Under the pieces are notes generated by a model. It saw only the letters and a list, made by a program, of their open reading frames with translations, did not search any database and had not been told where the DNA came from. Positions 1 through 5,333 of a DNA stretch of 5,333 nt are shown here, one piece after another. Made by a program: the position numbers and the translations under genes. The first letter of the stretch is position 1, and the number at the start of each line of letters is the position of its first letter. This stretch comes from Candidatus Bathyarchaeota archaeon (lineage in GTDB: Archaea > Thermoproteota > Bathyarchaeia > Bathyarchaeales > Bathyarchaeaceae), in assembly GCA_003662715.1 (NCBI GenBank), contig QMYO01000151.1:1-5333 (forward strand), given 5' to 3'.

Positions 1-148
1 CCAGTATATATAAGTTAAAGAAAGAGAAAATAAGCTTTAACGGAGGGTATACAAAGTTAATACTCCCAACTTGTTGTTAGTGGAACATCTTCTAACAAAA
101 TATTTCTAAAGTGCACACATTTCCTGCGAAATAAACATTTTATTGTCA

Positions 149-178
149 ATTAACACCGTTATTATAAATTCTGTTAAT
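149..178. repeat. Inverted repeat flanking a TATA-like element
   Basis: ATTAACA at 149-155 is the exact reverse complement of TGTTAAT at 172-178, with a 16-base spacer. The spacer contains the TATA-like string TTATAAATT at 162-170. The arrangement could be an operator around a promoter, but a 7-base match in DNA this AT-rich can arise by chance. Confidence 0.35.
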
Positions 179-192
179 GTTATCTTCCGATA

Positions 193-220
193 TCATAATT
201 TTATGGAAGTCTAATTATGA
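193..220. repeat. 8-bp perfect inverted repeat, 12-base spacer
   Basis: TCATAATT at 193-200 and AATTATGA at 213-220 are exact reverse complements. No T-run follows, so it does not look like a terminator. It may be a protein-binding site upstream of the permease genes or a chance match in AT-rich DNA. Confidence 0.35.
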
Positions 221-235
221 CATGAAGTAAATTCA

Positions 236-263
236 TTTCGCATAATCTTTATAAATGCGGAAA
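236..263. repeat. Imperfect inverted repeat enclosing a TATA box
   Basis: CGCAT at 239-243 pairs with ATGCG at 255-259. The pairing extends outward through TTT (236-238) and AAA (261-263) if G260 is bulged. The element TTTATAAAT at 248-256, a good archaeal TATA box, lies between and partly within the arms. If used, this promoter would give a leader of roughly 90-100 bases before the dppB-like start. The G/C-containing arms are less likely to be chance than the purely A/T repeats nearby. Confidence 0.4.
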
Positions 264-325
264 TCATTGTAAAATCTCTTAGGGAATATTGTAATAAATG
301 CCATCCCCATATCTGGTAATGTTTG

Positions 326-337
326 CTTATTAAATTA
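326..337 (+). promoter_or_regulatory. Candidate TATA box for the dppBC-like genes
   Basis: CTTATTAAATTA resembles an archaeal TATA box. It lies about 47 bases before the ATG at 374, almost the same distance as the better TATA element before the mttB-like gene, and would give a leader of about 15-20 bases. No good purine-rich BRE precedes it. The TATA box at 248-256 is a rival that implies a longer leader. Confidence 0.4.
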
Positions 338-363
338 GGTGGCAGATATTCTATGAGTGGGAT

Positions 364-367
364 GGAG
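364..367 (+). promoter_or_regulatory. Shine-Dalgarno site of the dppB-like gene
   Basis: GGAG lies six bases before the ATG at 374. An in-frame TAG at 368-370 blocks any start further upstream, so this ATG is the first possible one in the frame and the ribosome site supports it. Confidence 0.65.
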
Positions 368-373
368 TAGAAA

Positions 374-1342
374 ATGAGAACTTACGTTCTATCGAGAATT
401 ATACAAGCTTTTATTATGATAATAGTAGCATTTGTGTTTAGCTTCTTCCTTTTTAGAATAGTACCTGGCGACCCGACTTTAGCAATAACCGGGGACCCCA
501 GACTTCCACTTGAGACGAAACGTATGCTCTACAAGATGTTTGGTCTGGACAAACCGCTTCATGAACAATTACTAATATTCATTATAAACGCTTTCAAAGG
601 AAATCTTGGCATATCTTATCAATACAAAATCCCAGTAACACAACTGCTGCTCGAAAGACTCTGGAACACTCTAATATTGCTACTTCCAGCCACACTCCTA
701 TCGATATTGATAGGAATCGTAATGGGGATGCTCGCAGGCTGGTTTCGAGGGAAAACTATGGACACAATACTTACATCACTAGCAACACTATTCTGGTCAA
801 CACCCTCCTTCTGGGCTGGGATGTTCATGATATATCTATTTGCTGTTCGTTTTCATATTTTCCCCACTGGAGGTATGATGAGCTACGAAGTTTCTTATAC
901 CGATTGGTGGAGTAGCATGAGTGACTTTTTGCATCATCTGTTTTTGCCAATGGTAACATACGCCGTTATATATTCTGGGCAGTACGCATTGGTGCTTAGA
1001 AACTCTCTAAGTGAAGTCCTCTCCGAAGACTATATACTGTTAGCAGAAGCTAAAGGATGCACAGAATTCCAAATACTTAGAAAACACGCACTAAAAAACG
1101 CCTCTCTCCCCTTAGTGACGATGGTTGGAGTTAACCTTGGGCGTTTACTTTTAGGCTCAATAACAATAGAAACCGTATTTACTTGGCCAGGAGTTGGAAG
1201 ACTTGTCTATGAAGCAGTGTACTATCATGACTATCCAGTTCTGCAAGGGATCTTCGTATTTTTCATTACAGTTACTATCTTGCTTACAGTTATTGTTGAC
1301 ATATTATATACTTACCTAGATCCAAGGGTGAGACTTAGATGA
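374..1342 (+). CDS. dppB: ABC transporter permease, DppB/OppB family
   Basis: This is a 322-residue inner-membrane permease subunit of a dipeptide/oligopeptide/nickel-type ABC importer, the usual length for DppB. The N-terminus carries a first membrane helix (about 9-29) followed by FRIVPGDP, a family hallmark. After a soluble loop come hydrophobic segments near 95-121, 131-158, 186-205, 244-262 and 289-314, matching the six-helix topology. The EAA coupling loop, which contacts the ATPase, is at about 220-246 (AEAKG followed by HALKNASLP). The FTWPGVGRL motif at about 269-277 and the LDPRVR ending are also typical. The start is fixed by an in-frame stop just upstream and a GGAG site. The gene overlaps the dppC-like gene by four bases (ATGA), indicating translational coupling. 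Substrate cannot be told from the permease: the family moves peptides, nickel, sugars and other small solutes. The neighbouring methyltransferase genes suggest a methylated amine, which is an inference. Confidence 0.93.
   Translation: MRTYVLSRIIQAFIMIIVAFVFSFFLFRIVPGDPTLAITGDPRLPLETKRMLYKMFGLDKPLHEQLLIFIINAFKGNLGISYQYKIPVTQLLLERLWNTLILLLPATLLSILIGIVMGMLAGWFRGKTMDTILTSLATLFWSTPSFWAGMFMIYLFAVRFHIFPTGGMMSYEVSYTDWWSSMSDFLHHLFLPMVTYAVIYSGQYALVLRNSLSEVLSEDYILLAEAKGCTEFQILRKHALKNASLPLVTMVGVNLGRLLLGSITIETVFTWPGVGRLVYEAVYYHDYPVLQGIFVFFITVTILLTVIVDILYTYLDPRVRLR
1327..1331 (+). promoter_or_regulatory. Shine-Dalgarno site of the dppC-like gene
   Basis: GGTGA inside the last codons of the dppB-like gene matches the archaeal anti-Shine-Dalgarno sequence and lies seven bases before the ATG at 1339. 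It supports the start that overlaps the upstream stop codon. Confidence 0.55.
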
Positions 1343-2262
1343 CCAGCCCAACTGGTCAAAAAATAGTGTCTCGAATAGATTTGATGAGGTGGAGGATCAA
1401 ACTGTATAAAAAGGCTTTTGCTAATTTTTGGGATAGTTTCAAGCAGAAAAAGTCAGGCCTTTTAGGTCTTGCAGTTCTTATAATAATGGTTGTGATTTCT
1501 GCTTTCCCATCTATTTTTGCACCCTATGATCCAATGGAAGTTGTAGGTCTGCCATTTGAGCCTCCCAGTCTAGCTCATCCCCTAGGAACTGATGACGTAG
1601 GTAGGGACATGTTATCGCAATTAATTTATGGAACCAGAACCTCCATAATAATAGGGTTTTTTGCGGCGTTTATATCTTTCTTAATAGGAATTGCCTTAGG
1701 AACTCTCTCTGGATTTTATGGAGGAAAACTAGATGATATATTAATGAGAATTACTGAATTCTTCTTGACCATACCGAGTTTCCCTTTAATGTTAGTTATA
1801 GCATTTATATTAAAACCAAGCATATGGAATGTAATGTTAGCTATCGCCATAGTTACATGGCCACAACCAGTCAGAGTGATCCGTTCGGAGGTATTTTCTC
1901 TAAGGGAAAGACTCTACATAAAAAGAGCTAGAGTCATCGGCAATTCTAATGCAAGAATCTTACTAAAGTACATTTTGCCGAAAGTATTTCCCTTGGGACT
2001 TGCTTTGATGATTGTAAATGTGGGTTGGGCAATTCCATCGGAAGCTTTTCTTTCTTGGATTGGGTTAGGTGACCCCACGCACATAAGTTGGGGTATGATA
2101 CTTTATTACGCTTTTGGAAGGGGCAGTTTCACAGTTGGTGCTTGGTGGCACTTTGTTCCTCCAGGCTTAATGATACTGCTGGTTATTATCGCATTTACAA
2201 ACTTAGGACGAGCCATGGAAGAAGTATTAAACCCAAAACTTAGAAAGTTTGAAACTCTTTAG
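1339..2262 (+). CDS. dppC: ABC transporter permease, DppC/OppC family
   Basis: This 307-residue protein is the second membrane subunit and should pair with the DppB-like protein to form the translocation channel. A polar, basic N-terminal tail with KQKKSGLLGL (about 36-45) leads into helix 1 (about 39-61), as in most DppC proteins. The diagnostic HPLGTDDVGRDM motif is at 80-91 and is followed by YGTRTS. Further hydrophobic stretches lie near 102-126, 142-158, 162-178, 216-236 and 272-292. The EAA coupling loop is at about 191-218 (RARVIG followed by ILPKVFP). SWIGLGDP at 239-246 and the LNPKLR end are standard. It starts inside the stop codon of the dppB-like gene, so the two are almost certainly co-transcribed. 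It ends with TAG; the protein is already family length there, so I read it as a true stop. Substrate is not determined by the sequence. Confidence 0.93.
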   Translation: MTSPTGQKIVSRIDLMRWRIKLYKKAFANFWDSFKQKKSGLLGLAVLIIMVVISAFPSIFAPYDPMEVVGLPFEPPSLAHPLGTDDVGRDMLSQLIYGTRTSIIIGFFAAFISFLIGIALGTLSGFYGGKLDDILMRITEFFLTIPSFPLMLVIAFILKPSIWNVMLAIAIVTWPQPVRVIRSEVFSLRERLYIKRARVIGNSNARILLKYILPKVFPLGLALMIVNVGWAIPSEAFLSWIGLGDPTHISWGMILYYAFGRGSFTVGAWWHFVPPGLMILLVIIAFTNLGRAMEEVLNPKLRKFETL

Positions 2263-2310
2263 TACCAAGTGAATACTTGTGAAATCGTAGTAGAGAAGCG
2301 AAATAGAGGT

Positions 2311-2327
2311 CGAAAACTTTAAAAGTT
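2311..2327 (+). promoter_or_regulatory. BRE/TATA promoter of the mttB-like gene, with palindrome
   Basis: CGAAAA at 2311-2316 fits an archaeal BRE, and CTTTAAAAG at 2317-2325 fits a TATA box. Transcription would begin about 25 bases downstream, near 2345-2350, leaving a leader of about 15 bases with the ribosome site at 2352-2356. The TATA element sits inside a perfect palindrome, AACTTT-A-AAAGTT (2315-2327), which could let a regulator compete with TBP. The methyltransferase pair can thus probably be expressed independently of the permease genes, though read-through from them is also possible. Confidence 0.6.
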
Positions 2328-2351
2328 ATTAACGACAATATTTCGGAACTC

Positions 2352-2356
2352 GGGAG
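2352..2356 (+). promoter_or_regulatory. Shine-Dalgarno site of the mttB-like gene
   Basis: GGGAG lies five bases before the ATG at 2362 and supports that start. Confidence 0.55.
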
Positions 2357-2361
2357 AGCAA

Positions 2362-3834
2362 ATGTTCGGCATAAAAGGAGGACAAATAAAAGTCCTAAGT
2401 AGGGATGAGTTAAGAGACATACATTATGCGACACTTGAAGTACTCTATCAAACCGGCGTAATAATACATTCAAGTGACGCCTTAAAAGTATTGGAAGATG
2501 CAGGAGCGGAGGTTGACTTCAAAAACCAACGAGCAAGAATACCTCCTCATCTCGTTGAGGAAGCATTAAAGAAAACTCCACGATGTTTTAGAATACGTGG
2601 AAGAAATCCCAAAAAATATTGTAAATTCGAGGGGGATAGAGTATATTTTTCCATTGCTGGAAATGCAACCCATGTGTTAGATCTCGACGGGAAAAGAAGA
2701 CCAGCAAAAATTGAAGACTATGAAAACTTCATTAAACTTAGTGATGCATTAGAAAACATAGACGTATCAGGCGCTGGCATAGGTCCACTCTATGAACAAA
2801 TAAACCTACCAGAAGCTGTGCAAGCAGCATGGCGTTACTATTGGAGCATAAAAAACACAGATAAACCAGCAAAACTAGGAGTTGGTCGACACAAGCAAAT
2901 AGCACTTGATAATCTCAGAATGAGTTGCGCAGTAGTGGGGGATTTAAAAAGACTTCGTCGAACTCCACTCGGTTGGTGTCATGTAAATCCAACAAGTCCC
3001 TTAATCTTATCTAAAGAATTGATAGAAGCTGCTCTTGTTTTTGCTAGGAATGGTCTTCCAATACATTTTGGTAGTGAAGTCTTAGCAAGCGCTACTGGAC
3101 CTGCAACACTGGCTGGTGTCTTGGTTCAACAAAATGCCGAAAATATAAGTGGTATTGTGGTTGTACAGATGGCAGCTGACCCTAAACATAGGCCACCTAT
3201 ACTTTATGGATGTGTTTCTGGAATTTTAGATCAGAGAACAGGTATACCTGCTTTAGGATCTCCAGAGGCAGCCCTGCTTAACGCGGCTTCAGTGCAACTT
3301 GCTAAGTACTATGGATTGCCATCTAGAGCAACCGGTGGATACACAGAATCAAAGATCCCCGACATACAAGCTGGCTACGAAAGCATGATGACACTTATGA
3401 TGGCAGCTATGGCTGGAGCAAATTTCATTTATGCAAGTGGCGGTATCGAACCAGGTGTAGCGACCATAAGTTACGAAAAATATGTGTTAGATAACGACAT
3501 GATCGGGATGATTAAAAGAATAATGAAGGGAATTGAGATTACGGATGAAACACTGGCTGTTGATGTGATAGATGAAATTGGACCTGGAAAACACTTTCTA
3601 GCACACAAACATACCAGGAAGTGGATTAGAAAAGAATTTTACTTCCCTTCGACTTTGGATAGGAAAAATTACGATAGATGGATAAGAGAAGGCGCAAAGG
3701 AAGCACGAACACTGGCCAAGGAAAGAGCGATCAAAATTCTTAGAGAACATGAACCAGAACCCCTCGACAAAGATCTGGAAAAAGAATTATTGAATATAAT
3801 AAAAGATATCGAAAAAAGAGAGAAGGGAGGTTGA
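2362..3834 (+). CDS. mttB: Non-pyrrolysine MttB-family corrinoid-dependent methyltransferase
   Basis: This 490-residue protein belongs to the trimethylamine methyltransferase (MttB) family, whose members move a methyl group from a methylated amine to the cobalt of a partner corrinoid protein in the cytoplasm. Length is close to the roughly 495 residues of methanogen MttB. The N-terminal part (about 14-82) has the family pattern: RDIHYATLEVLYQTGV, LEDAGAEVD, then RIPPHLVEEALKKTP. The barrel core includes TGPATLAGVL (245-254) and QNAENISGIV (257-266). TGIPALGSPE (293-302) and GLPSRATGGYTESKIPD (318-334) follow, then QAGYESM (336-342). The C-terminal helical tail is charged. Methanogen MttB carries pyrrolysine, encoded by in-frame TAG, near residue 334. 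Here the frame is open throughout, with GGYTESKIPD in roughly that place, so this is a non-pyrrolysine member. Known non-pyrrolysine relatives include the glycine betaine methyltransferase MtgB, so the substrate is open: quaternary amines are the best guess, trimethylamine unlikely. The mttC-like partner follows after four bases. Confidence 0.9.
   Translation: MFGIKGGQIKVLSRDELRDIHYATLEVLYQTGVIIHSSDALKVLEDAGAEVDFKNQRARIPPHLVEEALKKTPRCFRIRGRNPKKYCKFEGDRVYFSIAGNATHVLDLDGKRRPAKIEDYENFIKLSDALENIDVSGAGIGPLYEQINLPEAVQAAWRYYWSIKNTDKPAKLGVGRHKQIALDNLRMSCAVVGDLKRLRRTPLGWCHVNPTSPLILSKELIEAALVFARNGLPIHFGSEVLASATGPATLAGVLVQQNAENISGIVVVQMAADPKHRPPILYGCVSGILDQRTGIPALGSPEAALLNAASVQLAKYYGLPSRATGGYTESKIPDIQAGYESMMTLMMAAMAGANFIYASGGIEPGVATISYEKYVLDNDMIGMIKRIMKGIEITDETLAVDVIDEIGPGKHFLAHKHTRKWIRKEFYFPSTLDRKNYDRWIREGAKEARTLAKERAIKILREHEPEPLDKDLEKELLNIIKDIEKREKGG
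3826..3831 (+). promoter_or_regulatory. Strong Shine-Dalgarno site that decides a TTG start
   Basis: GGAGGT forms the last two glycine codons of the mttB-like gene and lies seven bases before the TTG at 3839. This near-perfect site is the main reason for accepting the TTG start of the corrinoid protein. It implies that ribosomes finishing the first gene feed the second. Confidence 0.75.
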
Positions 3835-3838
3835 AATC

Positions 3839-4489
3839 TTGAGTATAAGAAGCGAAATTAAGGAGCTCGCTGATGCAGTAGTGGCCGGAGATGTTGAAAA
3901 AAGCGAACTAATAGCGAAGAAATGTGTAGAACTTAAATTGAATCACTTAGAAGTTATTAATAAAGGAATAATTGAACCGTTAAGGGAAATAGGTGACAAG
4001 TTCGGTCGAGGAGAGATATTTCTTTCAGAATTGATAATGAGTGCTGAAGCTGCCAAAGCTGCAATGGAAGTGATCGTACCTGAAATAAGGAAGGGAGAAA
4101 AGAAAGTTGGTTATCTAGGTCGCGTAGTTATCGGAACAGTGGCGGGGGATATTCATGATATTGGGAAAAACATAGTAGCTGCACTCCTAACGGCTGAAGG
4201 TTTTGAAGTTATAGACTTAGGAGTTGACGTCCCTACTGAGAAGTTTATAGATAAAGTAAGAGAACTTAAGCCCGATATTTTAGGGCTTTCAGCTCTACTA
4301 ACCACTACCATGCCAGTTCAACGAGAAGTCATTGAAGCCCTTAAAAAAGCAGGATTGAGAGATTCCGTCAAAGTGATGGTTGGAGGAGCTCCAGTTACCG
4401 CTGAATGGGCGCAAGAAATTGGCGCTGATGCATACGGTGCTGATGCACTAGACGCTGTAAAAAAGGCAAAACAACTTCTAGGCAAATGA
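3839..4489 (+). CDS. mttC: Corrinoid (B12-binding) protein, MttC/MtbC family
   Basis: This 216-residue cytoplasmic protein should carry the corrinoid cofactor that accepts a methyl group from the MttB-like enzyme and passes it to a second methyltransferase. The first ~90 residues form the helical cap domain typical of methyltransferase corrinoid proteins, with GDVEKSE near 17-23, IIEPLREIGDKFGRGEIFLSEL near 44-65 and MSAEA at 67-71. A Rossmann-like B12 domain follows (about 93-215). DIHDIGK at 104-110 contains the histidine (H106) that should be the lower axial cobalt ligand. SALLTTTM (151-158) and VGGAPVT (181-187) are the other cobalamin-contacting motifs. The length is normal for this family. 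The start is a TTG backed by an excellent ribosome site within the end of the mttB-like gene; the next in-frame ATG would remove most of the cap domain. Closeness to the mttB-like gene indicates they are partners. Which amine-specific subtype (MttC, MtbC, MtmC or a betaine type) cannot be judged from the sequence alone. Confidence 0.93.
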   Translation: MSIRSEIKELADAVVAGDVEKSELIAKKCVELKLNHLEVINKGIIEPLREIGDKFGRGEIFLSELIMSAEAAKAAMEVIVPEIRKGEKKVGYLGRVVIGTVAGDIHDIGKNIVAALLTAEGFEVIDLGVDVPTEKFIDKVRELKPDILGLSALLTTTMPVQREVIEALKKAGLRDSVKVMVGGAPVTAEWAQEIGADAYGADALDAVKKAKQLLGK

Positions 4490-4576
4490 ATAAAATATTT
4501 TTTCAACTATACAATAATATTTTCTTCCAATTTTTATTCTTAATTTTTACCTCAATGTTACTTGGTAGTTTTTGGG
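4490..4576 (+). terminator. T-rich convergent intergenic region, probable archaeal terminator
   Basis: After the mttC-like stop the plus strand carries several T-runs: six Ts at 4498-4503, and five each at 4531-4535, 4544-4548 and 4569-4573. Archaeal RNA polymerase commonly stops at such tracts without a hairpin. AAAATATTTT at 4492-4501 is a perfect 10-base palindrome just at the first run. For the minus-strand ATPase gene the same stretch offers only one T4 (plus-strand A4 at 4492-4495), so its terminator is weak or lies further left. Confidence 0.5.
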
Positions 4577-5333
4577 TCATTGATATAAAAGACATTTCAC
4601 ATAGTGGTTTTTCTTAATTTTTACTAATTGAGGCTCCTCTTTAGCGCATTTATCAAAAGCTTCAGGACATCTCGGATGAAATCTACAACCAGAAGGCAAA
4701 TTTATAGGATTAGGTATTTCCCCTTTTAATATTATTTTCTTGTCTCCTCTTTTACCCCTAAGCGATGGAACAACCGATATTAATGCTCTAGTATATGGAT
4801 GCAATGGATCGCCAATTACTTCGTTTGCTTCTCCCAATTCAACTATTTGCCCAAGATACATAACTGCAATTCTAGTCGAAACACATCTGGCCAACGCCAA
4901 ATTGTGCAAAATAAAAATATAAGTTAACTTAAGACTTTCCTTGAGATCCATCATTAAATTTATAATGCTCCCACGAAGTGATGCATCAAGCATTGACACA
5001 GGTTCATCAGCCACCAATAGTTCAGGTTGTAATACGAGAGTGGATGCAATGGCTATTCTCTGCCTTTGTCCACCACTTAACTGATGCGGATATCTTCCCA
5101 AGAAGTCTTCTGGAGGAGTTATTCCAACTTGCTCTAAAGCCTTAGAAACCATTTCAATCTTGTCAGCCGGAGATTCAGCCAATTTATGTATGTCGATTCC
5201 TTCACCAACTATGTCAAGCACAGTCATATGAGGTGGCAAGGCTTCAAAAGGGTCTTGAAAAATCATTTGTATTTTTCTTCTTATAGTTTTAGCAGTTTTC
5301 TTATCAGTATTATGTATGTCAATTCCCTTAAAC
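4577..5333 (-). CDS. dppF: Oligopeptide-type ABC transporter ATPase, DppF/OppF family, partial at 5' end
   Basis: This is a cytoplasmic ATPase subunit of a dipeptide/oligopeptide-type ABC importer. The frame stays open to the right edge, with 251 codons visible. The ATG at 5264-5266 is internal, not the start: the 22 residues before it (including DIHNTDKKTAKTIRRKIQ) are normal family sequence. About 75-85 residues, including Walker A, lie outside. Counting from the edge, the Q-loop is MIFQDPFE (Q26). The signature LSGGQRQR is at 85-92, Walker B LLVADEP at 105-111 with SMLDAS after it, and the H-loop histidine is H143 in ILHNLAL. The PFEALPPHMTV stretch favours DppF/OppF over DppD/OppD. The C-terminal HPYTRAL domain has cysteines 216, 222, 229 and 247; similar clusters hold a 4Fe-4S centre in some relatives. 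A companion dppD-like gene may lie upstream, beyond the edge. It could energise the DppB/C-like permeases, but it is on the opposite strand, so the pairing is inferred. Confidence 0.92.
   Translation of the reverse strand, partial: FKGIDIHNTDKKTAKTIRRKIQMIFQDPFEALPPHMTVLDIVGEGIDIHKLAESPADKIEMVSKALEQVGITPPEDFLGRYPHQLSGGQRQRIAIASTLVLQPELLVADEPVSMLDASLRGSIINLMMDLKESLKLTYIFILHNLALARCVSTRIAVMYLGQIVELGEANEVIGDPLHPYTRALISVVPSLRGKRGDKKIILKGEIPNPINLPSGCRFHPRCPEAFDKCAKEEPQLVKIKKNHYVKCLLYQ

Larger units (their letters stand above)
1..373. other. AT-rich intergenic region upstream of the dppB-like gene
   Basis: No convincing gene is visible on either strand. One plus-strand frame is open from the left edge to a TAG at 78-80 (about 25 codons), but its translation resembles nothing I recognise. 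The stretch contains TATA-like elements near 5-14, 162-170, 248-256 and 327-335, and three short inverted repeats listed separately. No substrate-binding protein gene, which often precedes such permease genes, lies here. The region most likely carries the control sequences of the downstream permease genes, but the true promoter cannot be fixed from sequence alone. Confidence 0.6.

Noticed and set aside
42..65. GGAGG at 42-46 as a ribosome site, or stem GGGTAT/ATACTC as an RNA element
   Set aside because: No start codon is at a suitable distance, and the stem is six base pairs with a G-U pair. No riboswitch or RNA family pattern was recognised.
3..80. Open frame from the left edge as the end of an upstream gene
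   Set aside because: Only about 25 codons, no recognisable C-terminal motif, and an AT-rich run of this length can be open by chance.
353..376. Mini-ORF ATG AGT GGG ATG GAG TAG in frame with dppB, suggesting TAG read as pyrrolysine
   Set aside because: DppB proteins normally begin right at the position given by the ATG at 374, which has its own GGAG site. Nothing calls for an N-terminal extension.
2264..2280. Hairpin CAAGT-GAAT-ACTTG after dppC as a terminator
   Set aside because: The stem is only five base pairs and no T-run follows, so there is no support for termination.
2260..2322. Read-through of the dppC TAG stop giving a 19-codon extension to TAA at 2320
   Set aside because: The protein already ends with the usual LNPKLR tail at family length, and the extension would run into the mttB promoter.
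2240..2473. Minus-strand 77-codon frame spanning the dppC-mttB gap
   Set aside because: It overlaps the ends of two clear genes and the promoter, and its translation shows no family features.
4318..4506. Minus-strand 62-codon frame over the end of mttC
   Set aside because: It is a low-complexity shadow, rich in alanine and serine, of a well-supported gene.
5264..5266. ATG at this point as the start of the ABC ATPase
   Set aside because: The frame continues upstream to the window edge without a stop and reads as normal family sequence before the Q-loop; Walker A must lie further upstream. The gene is cut by the window edge.

Overview
This AT-rich window looks archaeal. Every plus-strand gene start has a good Shine-Dalgarno sequence. 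Archaeal-style BRE/TATA promoter elements sit at short distances from starts, with no clear bacterial -35/-10 pairs. AGA/AGG and ATA codons are frequent, and the ABC ATPase has wording I associate with Thermoproteota or Bathyarchaeia-like archaea. The lineage is an inference; there is no rRNA or marker gene to settle it.

Layout: positions 1-373 are AT-rich and without a convincing gene, and hold TATA-like elements and several short inverted repeats. Two overlapping permease genes of the dipeptide/oligopeptide/nickel ABC family follow (dppB-like 374-1342, dppC-like 1339-2262). A 99-base gap with its own promoter precedes an mttB-like methyltransferase gene (2362-3834), which is tightly coupled to an mttC-like corrinoid protein gene (3839-4489). 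A T-rich convergent intergenic stretch (4490-4576) separates these from a minus-strand oligopeptide-type ABC ATPase (4577-5333). Its N-terminal part, including Walker A, lies beyond the right edge.

Working model: the ABC transporter imports a small substrate, possibly a quaternary or tertiary methylamine. The MttB-like protein moves a methyl group from that substrate to the cobalt of the corrinoid protein. The MttB-like gene is full length with no in-frame TAG, so it belongs to the non-pyrrolysine part of the MttB superfamily. Its substrate therefore cannot be assumed to be trimethylamine; characterised non-pyrrolysine members act on compounds such as glycine betaine. The window lacks a substrate-binding protein, a second methyltransferase to take the methyl group from the corrinoid protein, and a corrinoid-reactivating enzyme. 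The final methyl acceptor (coenzyme M, a pterin or other) is therefore not visible. Linking transporter and methyltransferase to one pathway is an inference from gene order.
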